Shown: positions 1-8,491, counted from the first letter of the stretch. The stretch: 13,471 bases of DNA from Dehalococcoidia bacterium (GCA_030606765.1 JAUWFX010000029.1:1-13471), one strand, 5' to 3'. Made by a program: numbers and translations. The notes: generated by a model not told the origin, from the letters alone.

Positions 1-1
1 G

Positions 2-2110
2 ACCCTTATTACCGATGTCGAGCTCTTCGGCTTTGTAAAGCAGCCGCGAGCAGGCAAGAAGAGGCCAATACCTCACCAATGGTTTCTTCCTCAGTTAGCT
101 CCCGGCGATTATGTCGTCCATGTTGACCATGGCATCGCCAGGTTCCACGGTCTGGCCAGGAGATCCTCCGATGGAATGGAGAGAGAATACCTTGTTTTAG
201 AGTATGCCGCTGGTGACAAGCTCTATGTGCCTACTGACCGGATAGACCGCGTCAGCCGCTATATCGGTGCTGGCGACCAGGCACCACGCTTGAGCCGTTT
301 GAGAACCCCGGAATGGCAAAGGACAAAGAAAAGGGTTAAAGAATCAGTGGCGGAAATTGCTCAGGGGCTGCTTGACCTTTATGCTGCCCGGGAGGTAGCT
401 CCTGGCTTCGCTTTCTGTGAAGATTCGCTATGGCAACAGGAGCTGGAGGCATCATTTCCTTATATGGAAACACCAGACCAGATTGAGGCAATCATGGCGG
501 TTAAAGAGGACATGGAAAAAGCCAAGCCCATGGACCGGCTCATCTGTGGGGACGTGGGCTATGGCAAAACCGAGATAGCATTGCGTGCTGCCTTTAAGGC
601 GGTTATGGATAATAAACAAGTAGCTATTCTGGTCCCGACCACCGTGCTGGCTCAGCAGCATTTCATTACCTTTACTGAGAGGTTGCAAACTTTTCCCTTA
701 AGAGTAGAAATGCTGAGCCGCTTCTGTCCCCCGGAAAAAGAATGGGAAGTCCTTGAAGGCTTAGCCAATGGCACTGTGGACATATGTATTGGCACTCATC
801 GCCTGTTGCAAAAAGACATCACATTCAAAGACCTGGGAGTGGTAATAATCGATGAGGAACAGCAGTTTGGCGTGGTGCAGAAGGAAAGACTCAAGCAGAT
901 AAGGAAGGAAGTGGATACCCTGGCCCTCAGTGCTACTCCCATCCCGCGCACCCTTCACATGTCTTTAACCGGAGTCAGGGATATGAGCATTGTGGAAACG
1001 CCTCCTGAAGAACGCCTGACTGTCCAGACCTATGTCGGGGTTTATGATGGCACACTGGTCAGACAGGTGGTATTGCGTGAACTGGAAAGGAATGGTCAGG
1101 TCTTCTTTGTCCATAACCGCGTTCAGAGCATTGCCTGGGCTGCCAGCAAATTACAGGATTTAGTGCCCGAAGCCCGAATAGCCATAGCTCACGGGCGAAT
1201 GCCTGAAGAGCAATTGGAAAAGGTGATGACGGATTTTATCGCTGGCAAGTATGACATCTTGGTGACTACCACCATTATCCAGTTAGGTCTGGATATGCCG
1301 AATGTTAATACGCTGATTATTGACCGGGCTGACAGGTTCGGCCTGGCGCAGCTTTATCAGTTGAGGGGCAGGGTGGGTCGCGGTATCAACCAGGCGTATG
1401 CCTATTTCTTCTTTGACGAGGGGAAGCAGTTGACCCCCCAGGCGCATAAGAGGCTCAGGACTATCTTCGAGGCTACCGAACTGGGTTCGGGATTTGGTAT
1501 CGCCATGAAGGACCTGGAAATTCGGGGAGCGGGCAATCTTTTAGGCGTCAGGCAAAGCGGGCATATCGCCGCCCTGGGCTTTGACCTGTATTGCCAGTTG
1601 CTGGCTGAGACAGTGGAGGAGTTGAAAGCCAAGCAAGCTGGCGAAGTGAGGAAGAGCCTCGTTGCCGGGGAAGCGAAGGAATTGCCCAACATATCCCTGC
1701 CCTTAGCCGCCCACATACCGGAAGAGTATGTTTCCAATCTAAATACTCGATTAAGCCTTTACCACAGACTGGCCAGGGTGGAGCATATCGACGAAGTAGA
1801 GGACATGGCTCGAGAATTTAAAGATAGATTTGGTCCTTTGCCCGAGCCTGTGGAAAATCTACTTTACGTGGTGAAAATCAAGGTTCTGGCTACGTGGGCC
1901 GATGTAAGCTCTATTTCCACACAGGGAAGGCAAATTGTAATAAAACCCCAGACTGTTGATTCCCCTCTTAAGATAAGAGGGGCAAGGGGAGTTATGAGTA
2001 AATATGTTGATGGCGCAGTTAAAATAGGTGCCACGCAGATCAAGTTAGACACCAGGCTCCTGGGAGACAGATGGAAAGTCGTTCTGGAAGAGATACTGAG
2101 GTCTAATTAG
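2..2110 (+). CDS. mfd: Transcription-repair coupling factor Mfd, 5'-truncated by window edge
   Basis: Mfd is the ATP-driven DNA translocase that removes stalled RNA polymerase at lesions and recruits UvrA. The frame is open from base 2, so the visible 702 residues are the C-terminal part; the UvrB-like N-terminal modules lie outside the window. The ATG at 176 is internal, because coding continues upstream through the RNA-polymerase-interaction domain (GDYVVHVDHGIARFHGL, about residues 42-58). Then come superfamily 2 helicase motifs: Walker A GDVGYGKTE at about residue 183, the DEEQ box at about 284, SATPIPRT at about 311, and motif VI RGRVGRG at about 455. The TRG region follows, then the C-terminal D7 domain ending at TAG 2108-2110. 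An in-frame palindromic repeat (1961-1993) interrupts D7. The downstream DUF362 gene starts 91 bases later, so co-transcription is possible. Identity is very secure. Confidence 0.97.
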   Translation, partial: TLITDVELFGFVKQPRAGKKRPIPHQWFLPQLAPGDYVVHVDHGIARFHGLARRSSDGMEREYLVLEYAAGDKLYVPTDRIDRVSRYIGAGDQAPRLSRLRTPEWQRTKKRVKESVAEIAQGLLDLYAAREVAPGFAFCEDSLWQQELEASFPYMETPDQIEAIMAVKEDMEKAKPMDRLICGDVGYGKTEIALRAAFKAVMDNKQVAILVPTTVLAQQHFITFTERLQTFPLRVEMLSRFCPPEKEWEVLEGLANGTVDICIGTHRLLQKDITFKDLGVVIIDEEQQFGVVQKERLKQIRKEVDTLALSATPIPRTLHMSLTGVRDMSIVETPPEERLTVQTYVGVYDGTLVRQVVLRELERNGQVFFVHNRVQSIAWAASKLQDLVPEARIAIAHGRMPEEQLEKVMTDFIAGKYDILVTTTIIQLGLDMPNVNTLIIDRADRFGLAQLYQLRGRVGRGINQAYAYFFFDEGKQLTPQAHKRLRTIFEATELGSGFGIAMKDLEIRGAGNLLGVRQSGHIAALGFDLYCQLLAETVEELKAKQAGEVRKSLVAGEAKELPNISLPLAAHIPEEYVSNLNTRLSLYHRLARVEHIDEVEDMAREFKDRFGPLPEPVENLLYVVKIKVLATWADVSSISTQGRQIVIKPQTVDSPLKIRGARGVMSKYVDGAVKIGATQIKLDTRLLGDRWKVVLEEILRSN
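1961..1993 (+). repeat. Palindromic repeat inserted in frame in mfd
   Basis: Perfect 9-base arms (1962-1970 and 1974-1982) surround a 3-base loop, followed by a third GGGG-containing block at 1986-1989. This is the form of widespread small palindromic repeats that read as SPLKIRGARG when translated. It adds about 11 codons within the D7 region of Mfd without breaking the frame. The palindrome is seen directly; that it is an insertion relative to other Mfd proteins is inferred from memory of the family. Confidence 0.7.
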
Positions 2111-2187
2111 AGGTTACTGAAATGCACAAATATTTGAAAACCAAAAACTTGTTACGAGCATGGCAGGACTTAAGAGTTACCGTTCGC

Positions 2188-2193
2188 AGGAGG
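2188..2193 (+). promoter_or_regulatory. Shine-Dalgarno site deciding the DUF362 start
   Basis: A perfect AGGAGG lies 8 bases before the ATG at 2202. The alternative in-frame ATG at 2160 has no such site, so the start at 2202 is preferred. Confidence 0.75.
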
Positions 2194-2201
2194 AAACACA
2201 A

Positions 2202-3143
2202 ATGACGGATTTTGGAGATAAGATTGCCGGGGTTTATCACTTCCTCACTGATAGGGCGCCCAGGGATATTCCGCTTGTTGACCCCAGGCCTCGCCCTGCC
2301 AACCCCTGGCTCAGAAATGGCCAGGCTCTGGTGGCTAAGGTGAAGGCGGATGGAGACATCAGGGCTGCTATTGATAAGGCCATAGCACTGCTGGGTTCCC
2401 TGGAGCCGGTTATAGACAAGGGCGACAGGGTTCTGCTTAAGCCAAATTTTAACAGCCAGGACCCATATCCTGGCTCTACCGACCTGGTGTTTCTGCGCGC
2501 CGTAGTCGAACTCCTCCTGGAAGCGGGAGCAAAAGTTACAATAGGCGAAAGCTCTGGAGGGATATGGAGACCCACCAGGAAGGTGTTCAGGAAACTGGGT
2601 ATGTTCGAGTTAGCGCGTGATTTAGGGGTGGAGCTCATTGCTTTCGATGATAAACCTGATGATTGGGTAAGGGTCAAGATTAATGGGGATTATCTGAGCT
2701 CTGTTTCCATGCCACGCTCAGCCTATGAAGCTGACAAGATAGTATATCTGCCCTGCCTGAAAACCCATGATATAGCACGATTTTCGGGGGCGCTGAAGCT
2801 TGCGGTAGGCTTTGTGCACCCTGGCGAACGACGTGCTCTTCACGCTCGCCGCCTGGAGCAAAAGATTGCGGAAATCAGCCTGTGCTGGCAACCAAATCTC
2901 ATAATCATGGATGGCAGAAAGGCCTTCATTTCAGGTGGTCCTGCCAAGGGCCAGTTGGTGGAGCCTGAAGTGGTGTTTGTTTCGGGGGACCTTATGGCTA
3001 TTGATGTCGAAGCGATTAAAGTGCTCCTGGCTTATGAGGTTAAGAACAAGCTCGTGGCGGACCCCTGGCAGTTACCCCAGGTCGTGACAGCTTTGAAGCA
3101 TAGCTTGGGGACGGGAAAGGACCGCTACATTGTAGTTGAATGA
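2202..3143 (+). CDS. DUF362 domain protein
   Basis: This 313-residue protein belongs to the DUF362 family, whose biochemical role is unresolved; some members carry ferredoxin domains and are annotated as iron-sulfur proteins. Visible family features are GDRVLLKPNFN at about residues 74-84, an acidic/Gly patch IGESSGG at about 114-120, a central CLKTHDIARFSGALKLAVG segment at about 199-217 (family pattern 'K-T-H ... G-x-x-K'), and a late IIMDGRKAFISGGPAKGQL region. No CxxCxxC ferredoxin cluster is present, so this is the stand-alone form. The start was chosen by the AGGAGG at 2188; a 14-residue longer form from 2160 is less likely. It lies 91 bases after mfd with no terminator seen between them. 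It ends convergent to the minus-strand secretion cluster. I do not assign a reaction. Confidence 0.85.
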   Translation: MTDFGDKIAGVYHFLTDRAPRDIPLVDPRPRPANPWLRNGQALVAKVKADGDIRAAIDKAIALLGSLEPVIDKGDRVLLKPNFNSQDPYPGSTDLVFLRAVVELLLEAGAKVTIGESSGGIWRPTRKVFRKLGMFELARDLGVELIAFDDKPDDWVRVKINGDYLSSVSMPRSAYEADKIVYLPCLKTHDIARFSGALKLAVGFVHPGERRALHARRLEQKIAEISLCWQPNLIIMDGRKAFISGGPAKGQLVEPEVVFVSGDLMAIDVEAIKVLLAYEVKNKLVADPWQLPQVVTALKHSLGTGKDRYIVVE

Positions 3144-3469
3144 ATTGTCGAAGAGCGGCAGAAAGCCAGACGAGAAATCCTGAAACTCAAATAATGACTA
3201 CTAAAGAAGCAAAAAACTGGAGGAAAAGGAAGGGTATCATCACGAGCCGCGACTTATCGGGGCATGGCAATTTCGTTTCCCCTTTCCGAGGTTACTTCGA
3301 CAGTAGTGTGCCTCGCAATGACAGAATGAATGTGTCATTCTGAGCAGAGGGTGAAGAATCTCGGAGACCATTTCTCTTCAATTCGTTCGGAATAAAGATG
3401 ACAGAGATAAGCTCAATTTCGAATGATAGGGCATCTGGCGGAGACGGACTCCGGGATTTAGCACTATTT
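3144..3469. other. Convergent intergenic region with decayed dispersed repeats
   Basis: No gene is supported here. Around 3262-3365 is a decayed copy of a dispersed repeat containing 'cgcaatgaca' and 'gtcattctgag'. Inside it an 8-base inverted repeat (3322-3329 with 3335-3342, loop of 5) can form a hairpin in either strand, but lacks the T-run of an intrinsic terminator. Short frames here read as GYFDSSVPRNDRM, a typical spurious translation of such repeats. No clear terminator for either flanking gene was found. Confidence 0.6.
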
Positions 3470-5062
3470 TCAGGTCTCAACGATGTACAGGTATCTTACA
3501 ACGCTGTCAATAACACAATAAGTATGGCGCCCTTCCTTTACGTGATGCAGAATGGGCTTAACCAGGTCATCGGCTATCCTCGCCAAATCATCCAGTGAGC
3601 TGAGGGATATAACTGTCTCAGTTGGTTTGACCCCGGGCAGCTCCTCAACGTCAACCATCATCTGCCTGTATTTCTTTTTAGCCCGGGCAACCTCGGCTTC
3701 ACCAGCACTAACCATCGCCACCCCAAGCTGGCTCTGGTTCCAGCCGAAATAGCCCAGAGCCAGCAAGGCTACCACCAGACAAATAATCCAGAGTGCCATC
3801 GAGCGACCTTCTTCGGAAGCTTCAGGGGTCGCAGCCCCGCCAATGGTACCAGATTGGGACCCGGATAGCTCTTCGTCAAAGGTGAGTGTATTTTCCTCCA
3901 GCGTAGCTCCCAGGGTCTGAGTGAAGGTCTCGTTTATGGCGCCCACATCGGTCTGGGCAACGGTGTGGACACTGGCTTTAAGCGTTATACTGTAGGAATT
4001 GCCGGTAACACCTGTCTCCTGTCCAATGGCATCAATCACCCTGGTGAAATATTGTATATCTATGGAAAAGGGCATGGTAAAGCTGCCATTTCTACTTGTT
4101 TTGGGCATCAGGACAAGGCTCTTGCTCCACTTTCCCGGGTTCTCTATTGTGGCACTGACGTCCACCTCCTGTGATTGCTCGCTTATCGGTCTATCACAGA
4201 GAAGGCGATAAGAAAAACTTGCCTTGATATTGTCAATTATGTCGGGAAAGTACACCAGCCCCGGGCCCAGAGTCTGGGCAGGTGCCGGAGGTTCTGGTAC
4301 AGGAAGCGCCTCCGATCTGAGCACGGTTGTCTCATAGAGCTCATTCGGCTCGAGAGACACCTCATAATCAAAGCGGCCTCTGGCTTCATATCTTGTTCCC
4401 TCCCTGTAACCCTCTTGACTAGCTTCCAGGTCGCCTGTCAGTTCTAATTTCTTAGCTGTGAGCATGGCTGGAAGCTCATAGCTGAATGTGTCCTCGATAA
4501 TCTGGCCCAGAGCAGTCTCGGCCGTGGTAGTGACCACAGCTATGATGATGAATTGTCTCTCGCGACCGACAATTCCTATCTCGTTCTCAATATCGTTGAC
4601 TATGCTGTCAAGGTGGTTGAGATTCAAAGGAAAGTCCACGCTGAACTCTGTTCCCTCATGGGTCTCTTCCAACTGCGTCATTTCCTTTTGCCACACCCCA
4701 GGGTTTTCGGCAATTATTGACACCACCACCTTATTGGTAATACTGGATAGCGACTGGCTACAATCAAAGCTGTAGCTGAAGGCGAAGCGGGCCTCTGTCA
4801 TGATGTCCCGGAAGAAAACCATCGGCACCTCTTCCTCTTCTTCTTCGTCGGTCAGTATGACATCACCGTAAAGGATACTGGGCTTGAGGTAAACCGTGTA
4901 GTCGAAATGCCCACTATGTTCATATTTCGCCGTTGGCACTTCCCCGGTCGGCGCCACGGAATACCCGAGACCGACTATTGAAACCACCAGCAGAGCACCG
5001 GCCAGAACGAAGCAGGTTATTCTTACGCCTCTGGACCTGGTAAACGCTTTCCAGATTTTCAT
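3470..5062 (-). CDS. DUF5305 membrane protein with duplicated external domain
   Basis: This 530-residue protein has an N-terminal membrane segment (about 15-36), a large extracytoplasmic part, a second membrane segment (about 422-440) and a cytoplasmic tail of about 90 residues. The external part is two related units: unit 1 opens with HFDYTVYLKPSILYG (about 52-66) and unit 2 with RFDYEVSLEPNELYE (about 230-244). Each then has an 'F..DI' stretch, 'ASFSY/ARFAFSY', an 'ENPG.W' turn and a 'TVAQT/TTAET' strand. The tail ends in SLSSLDDLARIADDL...YCVID...YLYIVE, as I recall for DUF5305 proteins, which often sit beside signal peptidases in archaea. Here it follows the peptidase gene after a repeat-filled gap of 338 bases. 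Start at ATG 5062-5060 with GAGG about 10 bases upstream. Role unknown; an accessory of the secretion/assembly system is inferred from position. A run of six Glu (about 73-78) is notable. Confidence 0.8.
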   Translation of the reverse strand: MKIWKAFTRSRGVRITCFVLAGALLVVSIVGLGYSVAPTGEVPTAKYEHSGHFDYTVYLKPSILYGDVILTDEEEEEEVPMVFFRDIMTEARFAFSYSFDCSQSLSSITNKVVVSIIAENPGVWQKEMTQLEETHEGTEFSVDFPLNLNHLDSIVNDIENEIGIVGRERQFIIIAVVTTTAETALGQIIEDTFSYELPAMLTAKKLELTGDLEASQEGYREGTRYEARGRFDYEVSLEPNELYETTVLRSEALPVPEPPAPAQTLGPGLVYFPDIIDNIKASFSYRLLCDRPISEQSQEVDVSATIENPGKWSKSLVLMPKTSRNGSFTMPFSIDIQYFTRVIDAIGQETGVTGNSYSITLKASVHTVAQTDVGAINETFTQTLGATLEENTLTFDEELSGSQSGTIGGAATPEASEEGRSMALWIICLVVALLALGYFGWNQSQLGVAMVSAGEAEVARAKKKYRQMMVDVEELPGVKPTETVISLSSLDDLARIADDLVKPILHHVKEGRHTYCVIDSVVRYLYIVET

Positions 5063-5400
5063 CAGCTTTGTGCCTCTATTTTAGAGAGTAAAAACCACGG
5101 TGTCAATCTTCGTTTCTACTTTAACCTCGGCGCCAGATTTCTGTGGTGCGACCCTTCAGGGGCGTGCCGCACGGGGCTAAAACCGCGCACTACATTTCTA
5201 AGGCCGCACGAGGCTAAGCCCGCGCACTAAACTTGTGAAGCATTTTTTGTCATTCTGAGTCCTGACTCGTCGAGGCTTGGCAATTTCATTGTCCCTCCCC
5301 CAAGATTGCATCGGAGTTTCGCCCCTGGCAATGACGTTATTCAAAACTGTTTTGGGCATTGGGATTTTGTAGTTGGGATTTGTCTTGTGCTCTTTCATAC
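5063..5400. repeat. Repeat-filled gap between DUF5305 and signal peptidase genes
   Basis: No gene is supported. About 5143-5196 matches the structured repeat at 10637-10684 (shared 'gtgcgacccttcagg', '..ggctaaa..', 'gcgcactac'), followed by a second partial copy at about 5200-5229 ('ccgcacgaggctaagcc'). About 5245-5340 is a decayed copy of the same family as 3262-3365 ('gtcattctgag', 'ggcaatttc', 'ggcaatgacg'). These insertions separate two genes that are probably one transcription unit. Confidence 0.65.
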
Positions 5401-6615
5401 CTATCCCATGAAGAATTCCTTGACCGCTATGGCTGTCCAGCCCACCTTGGGAATGTTAAAAACCACTTTACCTACCACGTTGTCGGCGAGAACAGGGTCG
5501 GTATCCGGCGCCTCGTTGGCATCGCCCTGGGTTACAAAAACCATATTCCCTTCTATTTCCTGAATCTCGACCACCCTGTGTACTGTGGTACCTCCTTCCG
5601 CTTCCCGGAACTGGATGATATCGTCTGGATTGATAGTATCCGCCGGCACCTTGACTACGATGACAACGTCGCCGACGTCCAGGGTCGGCCTCATGCTGCC
5701 GCCGATGACCGTGGTCGGGTGCACCGGGAACAACCCGACGGCGAACCAGATTATGGCTACGGCGATAATCGTGGTAACAACCCAGCCGGCCAGAGAACCC
5801 TCACCCTCCCGTCTCGCCTGCCTGCGTCGGGGATGCGAAGCGCGAAGGGTGTTTGCCACCACCAGGCCGACGACGGGCACCACCACGCCGATAAGCCCTT
5901 TGAATGCCCAGGGCAGGTTTGGCAGGATAGGGCAGAACCACCAGAACGCCTGGAGTATCCCACGGTAGGCGATAGCAGCCAGCGGCCCGCCCATCAGGGC
6001 CAGGAATGAGGCCAGCATGTTCTCGGCCAGTGCCGGCAGGACGGTCGAGTTCATGTAGCTGATGGAGCCAAGCCCCAGCGTGAGACCGGTGATGCGGGCT
6101 AAAGGGATGGACAGCAGGGTGTAGAGCACGGCCACGAAGGCGAGCGCCAGCAAGGTGTGTTTCCTGCCCAGGCGGTTTATGAGCCAGGCACGGCTGAGCT
6201 CCATGCCCACCAGCATTGAGCCGACAAATACCAGATTGGTCAGGATGCCAGTCGCAGTGAAGGAATAAGGGCTTTTACCAAAGCTGGAGAAGAGCCCGCC
6301 AATGACATAGAGCGCTATCTGGAAAACACCGATAACCAACGCCAACCGGATGATGGTAGTCTTGAGCCTCAATCCGCCGGCAGACCTGTAGCCGGGCAGG
6401 GACAGTATTGCCCAGGCCAGGAGTCCCCAGAGTATCGGCTGAACGACATAAGTTCTGGCGAATGTGTTGATGGGGAGACTGGGCAGTCCCAGGTTTATCA
6501 GGCAGTATATGGCAGCCAGCAGACCGAGAACGAGCCACCAGTTATATCTCGGGTCGTCTCTAAGGCTGATATTCATGCTGAAACCATTGTGTAGGAAAGA
6601 CTGAAACCTTGTCAA
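5401..6615 (-). CDS. Signal peptidase I, SipW/ER-archaeal type, with polytopic N-terminal domain
   Basis: This enzyme cleaves signal peptides at the outer face of the membrane. The C-terminal catalytic module (about 280-404) begins with a membrane segment, then GGSMRPTL with nucleophile Ser307, and TTVHRVVE with His346 where standard bacterial LepB enzymes carry Lys. Then come the Asp-rich box QGDANEAPDTDPV (Asp365, Asp371, Asp373) and VVGKVVFNIP. The Ser-His pair marks the ER/archaeal/SipW class. The first 260 residues are unusual: six or seven hydrophobic segments and a GMELSRAW motif faintly like CPBP intramembrane proteases, which may be coincidence. At 404 residues it is about twice the size of SipW. 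The start is TTG at 6615 with a GGGGAG about 11 bases upstream; ATG at 6576 lacks a ribosome site but is possible. It lies directly after five genes for SipW-type secreted proteins, its likely substrates. Confidence 0.9.
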   Translation of the reverse strand: MTRFQSFLHNGFSMNISLRDDPRYNWWLVLGLLAAIYCLINLGLPSLPINTFARTYVVQPILWGLLAWAILSLPGYRSAGGLRLKTTIIRLALVIGVFQIALYVIGGLFSSFGKSPYSFTATGILTNLVFVGSMLVGMELSRAWLINRLGRKHTLLALAFVAVLYTLLSIPLARITGLTLGLGSISYMNSTVLPALAENMLASFLALMGGPLAAIAYRGILQAFWWFCPILPNLPWAFKGLIGVVVPVVGLVVANTLRASHPRRRQARREGEGSLAGWVVTTIIAVAIIWFAVGLFPVHPTTVIGGSMRPTLDVGDVVIVVKVPADTINPDDIIQFREAEGGTTVHRVVEIQEIEGNMVFVTQGDANEAPDTDPVLADNVVGKVVFNIPKVGWTAIAVKEFFMG

Positions 6616-6878
6616 GGCGCTTTAATCTCCCCTCGGTCATTACCAACTACCTTTCTCCGTTATTGCCAGGCCTCTCCTCTCTGTCATTGCGAGAAGCGAA
6701 GCCCTGAATGAATCCCAACACCGGGATTCCTCGCTTGTGCTCGGAACAGGCTCCGCAATCCCGGTGGGGCTGCTGGGGCTGAGGATTGGCATACCCTGAG
6801 CATGTCGAAGGGTGCCGAAGCAATGCCGGGTGTGAGGCAATGGGGTTATGTGAACTACGCCGCTGAATGCCGGCGGAG
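6616..6878. repeat. Dispersed-repeat remnants upstream of the peptidase gene
   Basis: About 6655-6850 holds several scrambled pieces of the 'gtcattgcgag...' and 'ccctgagcatgtcgaaggg' type dispersed repeats, including 'accgggattcctcgc' and a near-inverse 'gcaatcccggt'. Overlapping frames across it translate to low-quality sequence such as 'SLRGFASRNDREERP'. No gene is supported. Confidence 0.6.
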
Positions 6879-7964
6879 TCATTCGAACCAGCAAACGACA
6901 GCGTGAGCAACTACATAGATGTCCCCGGATAACCCGGTCACCGTATAGCTGTCTGTTGTCACATCATCCAGGGGGTCATGCTTGTAGGGGTACTGGCCGG
7001 GTATCACCGTCTCGCTGCCTTTTTTATCTCTGGGTAGATGTTCATTACCAATATACAGGTGCGTCGCTGTCATCCAGTTACCTTCGTATATCTCGTAGCT
7101 AACCACCGCGGTTGAGCCGTCGTAGTCGACGGTGAGCTGCCCCACCAGCCTGCCCTTTGAGGTATCGCAGTTGGCGGCACCTGCCCAGAGTTGGAATTCG
7201 TAAAAACCTGGTCCCAGCGGGCCGTTGGTCCAGCCCCACTTGGTGAAACCCAGGTCAAGGAAGCACGCGGCATAATCAGCATGGTAAGCATAGGCAGTGC
7301 CGTGTTCCACCACCTGGCATTCGGTGGCGATTGAGACCCTGAATGTGTAAACTGCGTTCTGCGCGGCTGGCTGCTCGACATGGACATGCACGGCGCCCAT
7401 AACCTCCCCATCCTGTGGTATTACCTGCCCCGGATATATTCCACTGATACTGACATCAAGCGCACTTGGATAAGGGTTGTCAATGATAATATCTGTGATG
7501 GTTCCCAGAGCCGAATCGGGACACATCAGCGCAAAGAAGATAGTCGAGTAGTATGACGGATAGGCGTTTTCTACCAGCACGGTGATTTCCTGCTGGTCTT
7601 CTGAAATCCAGGCGGTGGTCCGTGCCACGTCCTTATCGTACCTGTCGCACTCGGTGCCCACAGTCTGCGGTTCCGAGGGGTCGTCGCTGCTCTGGGCACC
7701 CCATCTATCGTAGTTGGTGCCGCCGCCGTCATCGCTGGGGTCGATAATCCCGTAGGGACTTATGCTATCCTCTGTGCCGTCGTCGTTGGAGACCACCCAG
7801 GTAAAAGGATCGCAACAGCATGGTACCACGCCTGTATTCTGCGGGCCGCCCTGTATTCTGGCGTAGCTAATGCCCACGCTGCCGAAAACTAGCACCAGCG
7901 CCAGGGCTAAGATCAGCCACCTGCTCATCCTGATTTGTCTGTTTAGCCCCTGCAATCTCGTCAT
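6879..7964 (-). CDS. Large cysteine-rich secreted protein with SipW-like signal
   Basis: This 361-residue protein starts with a basic stretch and a hydrophobic core LILALALVLVFGSVGISYA (about 17-35) closely resembling the signals of its upstream neighbours, but it lacks the W-S/T-D triplet after it. The mature part opens with a Cys triplet (residues 49-51) and has further Cys residues (for example in GTECDRYD, ALMCPDS, TECQVV, AACFLD, GAANCDTS, AVVCWFE), which suggests disulfides or metal binding. 'VENAYPSYYSTIFFA' (about 131-145) matches the N-x-YP motif of the other subunits. The C-terminal third looks like an additional beta-rich domain. ATG 7964 lies 26 bases after the previous stop, so translational coupling is plausible; an internal ATG at 7928 would give a shorter signal peptide. 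No catalytic motif was seen. It is probably a specialised subunit (tip, anchor or cap) of the same surface structure, by inference. Confidence 0.78.
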   Translation of the reverse strand: MTRLQGLNRQIRMSRWLILALALVLVFGSVGISYARIQGGPQNTGVVPCCCDPFTWVVSNDDGTEDSISPYGIIDPSDDGGGTNYDRWGAQSSDDPSEPQTVGTECDRYDKDVARTTAWISEDQQEITVLVENAYPSYYSTIFFALMCPDSALGTITDIIIDNPYPSALDVSISGIYPGQVIPQDGEVMGAVHVHVEQPAAQNAVYTFRVSIATECQVVEHGTAYAYHADYAACFLDLGFTKWGWTNGPLGPGFYEFQLWAGAANCDTSKGRLVGQLTVDYDGSTAVVSYEIYEGNWMTATHLYIGNEHLPRDKKGSETVIPGQYPYKHDPLDDVTTDSYTVTGLSGDIYVVAHAVVCWFE

Positions 7965-7990
7965 ACTATTACTCTGCCACCGGTCTCTTT

Positions 7991-8491
7991 CTACTCAATA
8001 TACATGTTCCACTGGACAAATGAGAAGGGAATTTCGAAGGAGCACGATGCGATGCAGCCGTCGAGTACTATAACCTGTACCATTCCCTCAACGTAGTCGG
8101 GGTAAACGCCAGCCTGTTCTATCTGTACGCCCTCTGCCACTCCCAGCACAGACACCTCCACCCCGGCCGGAACGCCTGACATCGTAATGCTCTGTATCTT
8201 TACCGGTATTGTTCCCGTGTTCGTTATGGTGAAACCGCAGGTATAGGTGCCGGGCGGCGCAGCCGTGAGGGTAATGACCAGTGTATGGGGGGGACTCACG
8301 GAGCCGGTAATCTCGGGGCCTGAGCACGCACCCGGGCTCAGTACTACATCAACATAGCCCAGGTTCGCCGTTCCATCAATTATGACCTCGTCCGTCCAGG
8401 CGGCGTAACCGACACCTGTGACACACAGGGCGAGGAGCAGCGTTATTAGCAGTATCCCCAGCCGGGAAAACCTGTTTCTTTTCCTTCTCAT
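7991..8491 (-). CDS. Small SipW-dependent secreted protein
   Basis: This 166-residue protein has a strongly basic start (MRRKRNRFSR), a hydrophobic core (about 11-28) and the junction GVGYAAWTDEVIIDGTANLG, the classic SipW-type pattern in which a G-x-x-A segment is followed by aromatic-S/T/N-D (compare AAFND of Bacillus TasA, from memory). The mature part appears all-beta, with 'CGFTITNTGTIPVKI' (about 85-99) matching the G-S/T-I/V-P motif of the other subunits. Cysteines at ACSG, TYTCGF and DGCIASCSF could form disulfides. Start ATG 8491-8489 with AAGGTGAG about 12 bases upstream. It is the most divergent of the small subunits. It is followed at 26 bases by the large Cys-rich gene and preceded by a 198-base gap with a strong G/C hairpin. 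Confidence 0.83.
   Translation of the reverse strand: MRRKRNRFSRLGILLITLLLALCVTGVGYAAWTDEVIIDGTANLGYVDVVLSPGACSGPEITGSVSPPHTLVITLTAAPPGTYTCGFTITNTGTIPVKIQSITMSGVPAGVEVSVLGVAEGVQIEQAGVYPDYVEGMVQVIVLDGCIASCSFEIPFSFVQWNMYIE

Noticed and set aside
3140..3343. Plus-strand 67-codon frame after the DUF362 gene
   Set aside because: Its C-terminal half is translation of a dispersed repeat (GYFDSSVPRNDRM) and no ribosome site is present.
5359..6009. 216-codon plus-strand frame opposite the signal peptidase gene
   Set aside because: Antisense shadow of a gene with clear catalytic motifs; the translation is low complexity, rich in His/Arg/Asp, with no family signal.
6640..6910. Two overlapping minus frames of 84 and 87 codons
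   Set aside because: Both read through repeat remnants (for example SRNDRE), with compositions typical of non-coding repeats.
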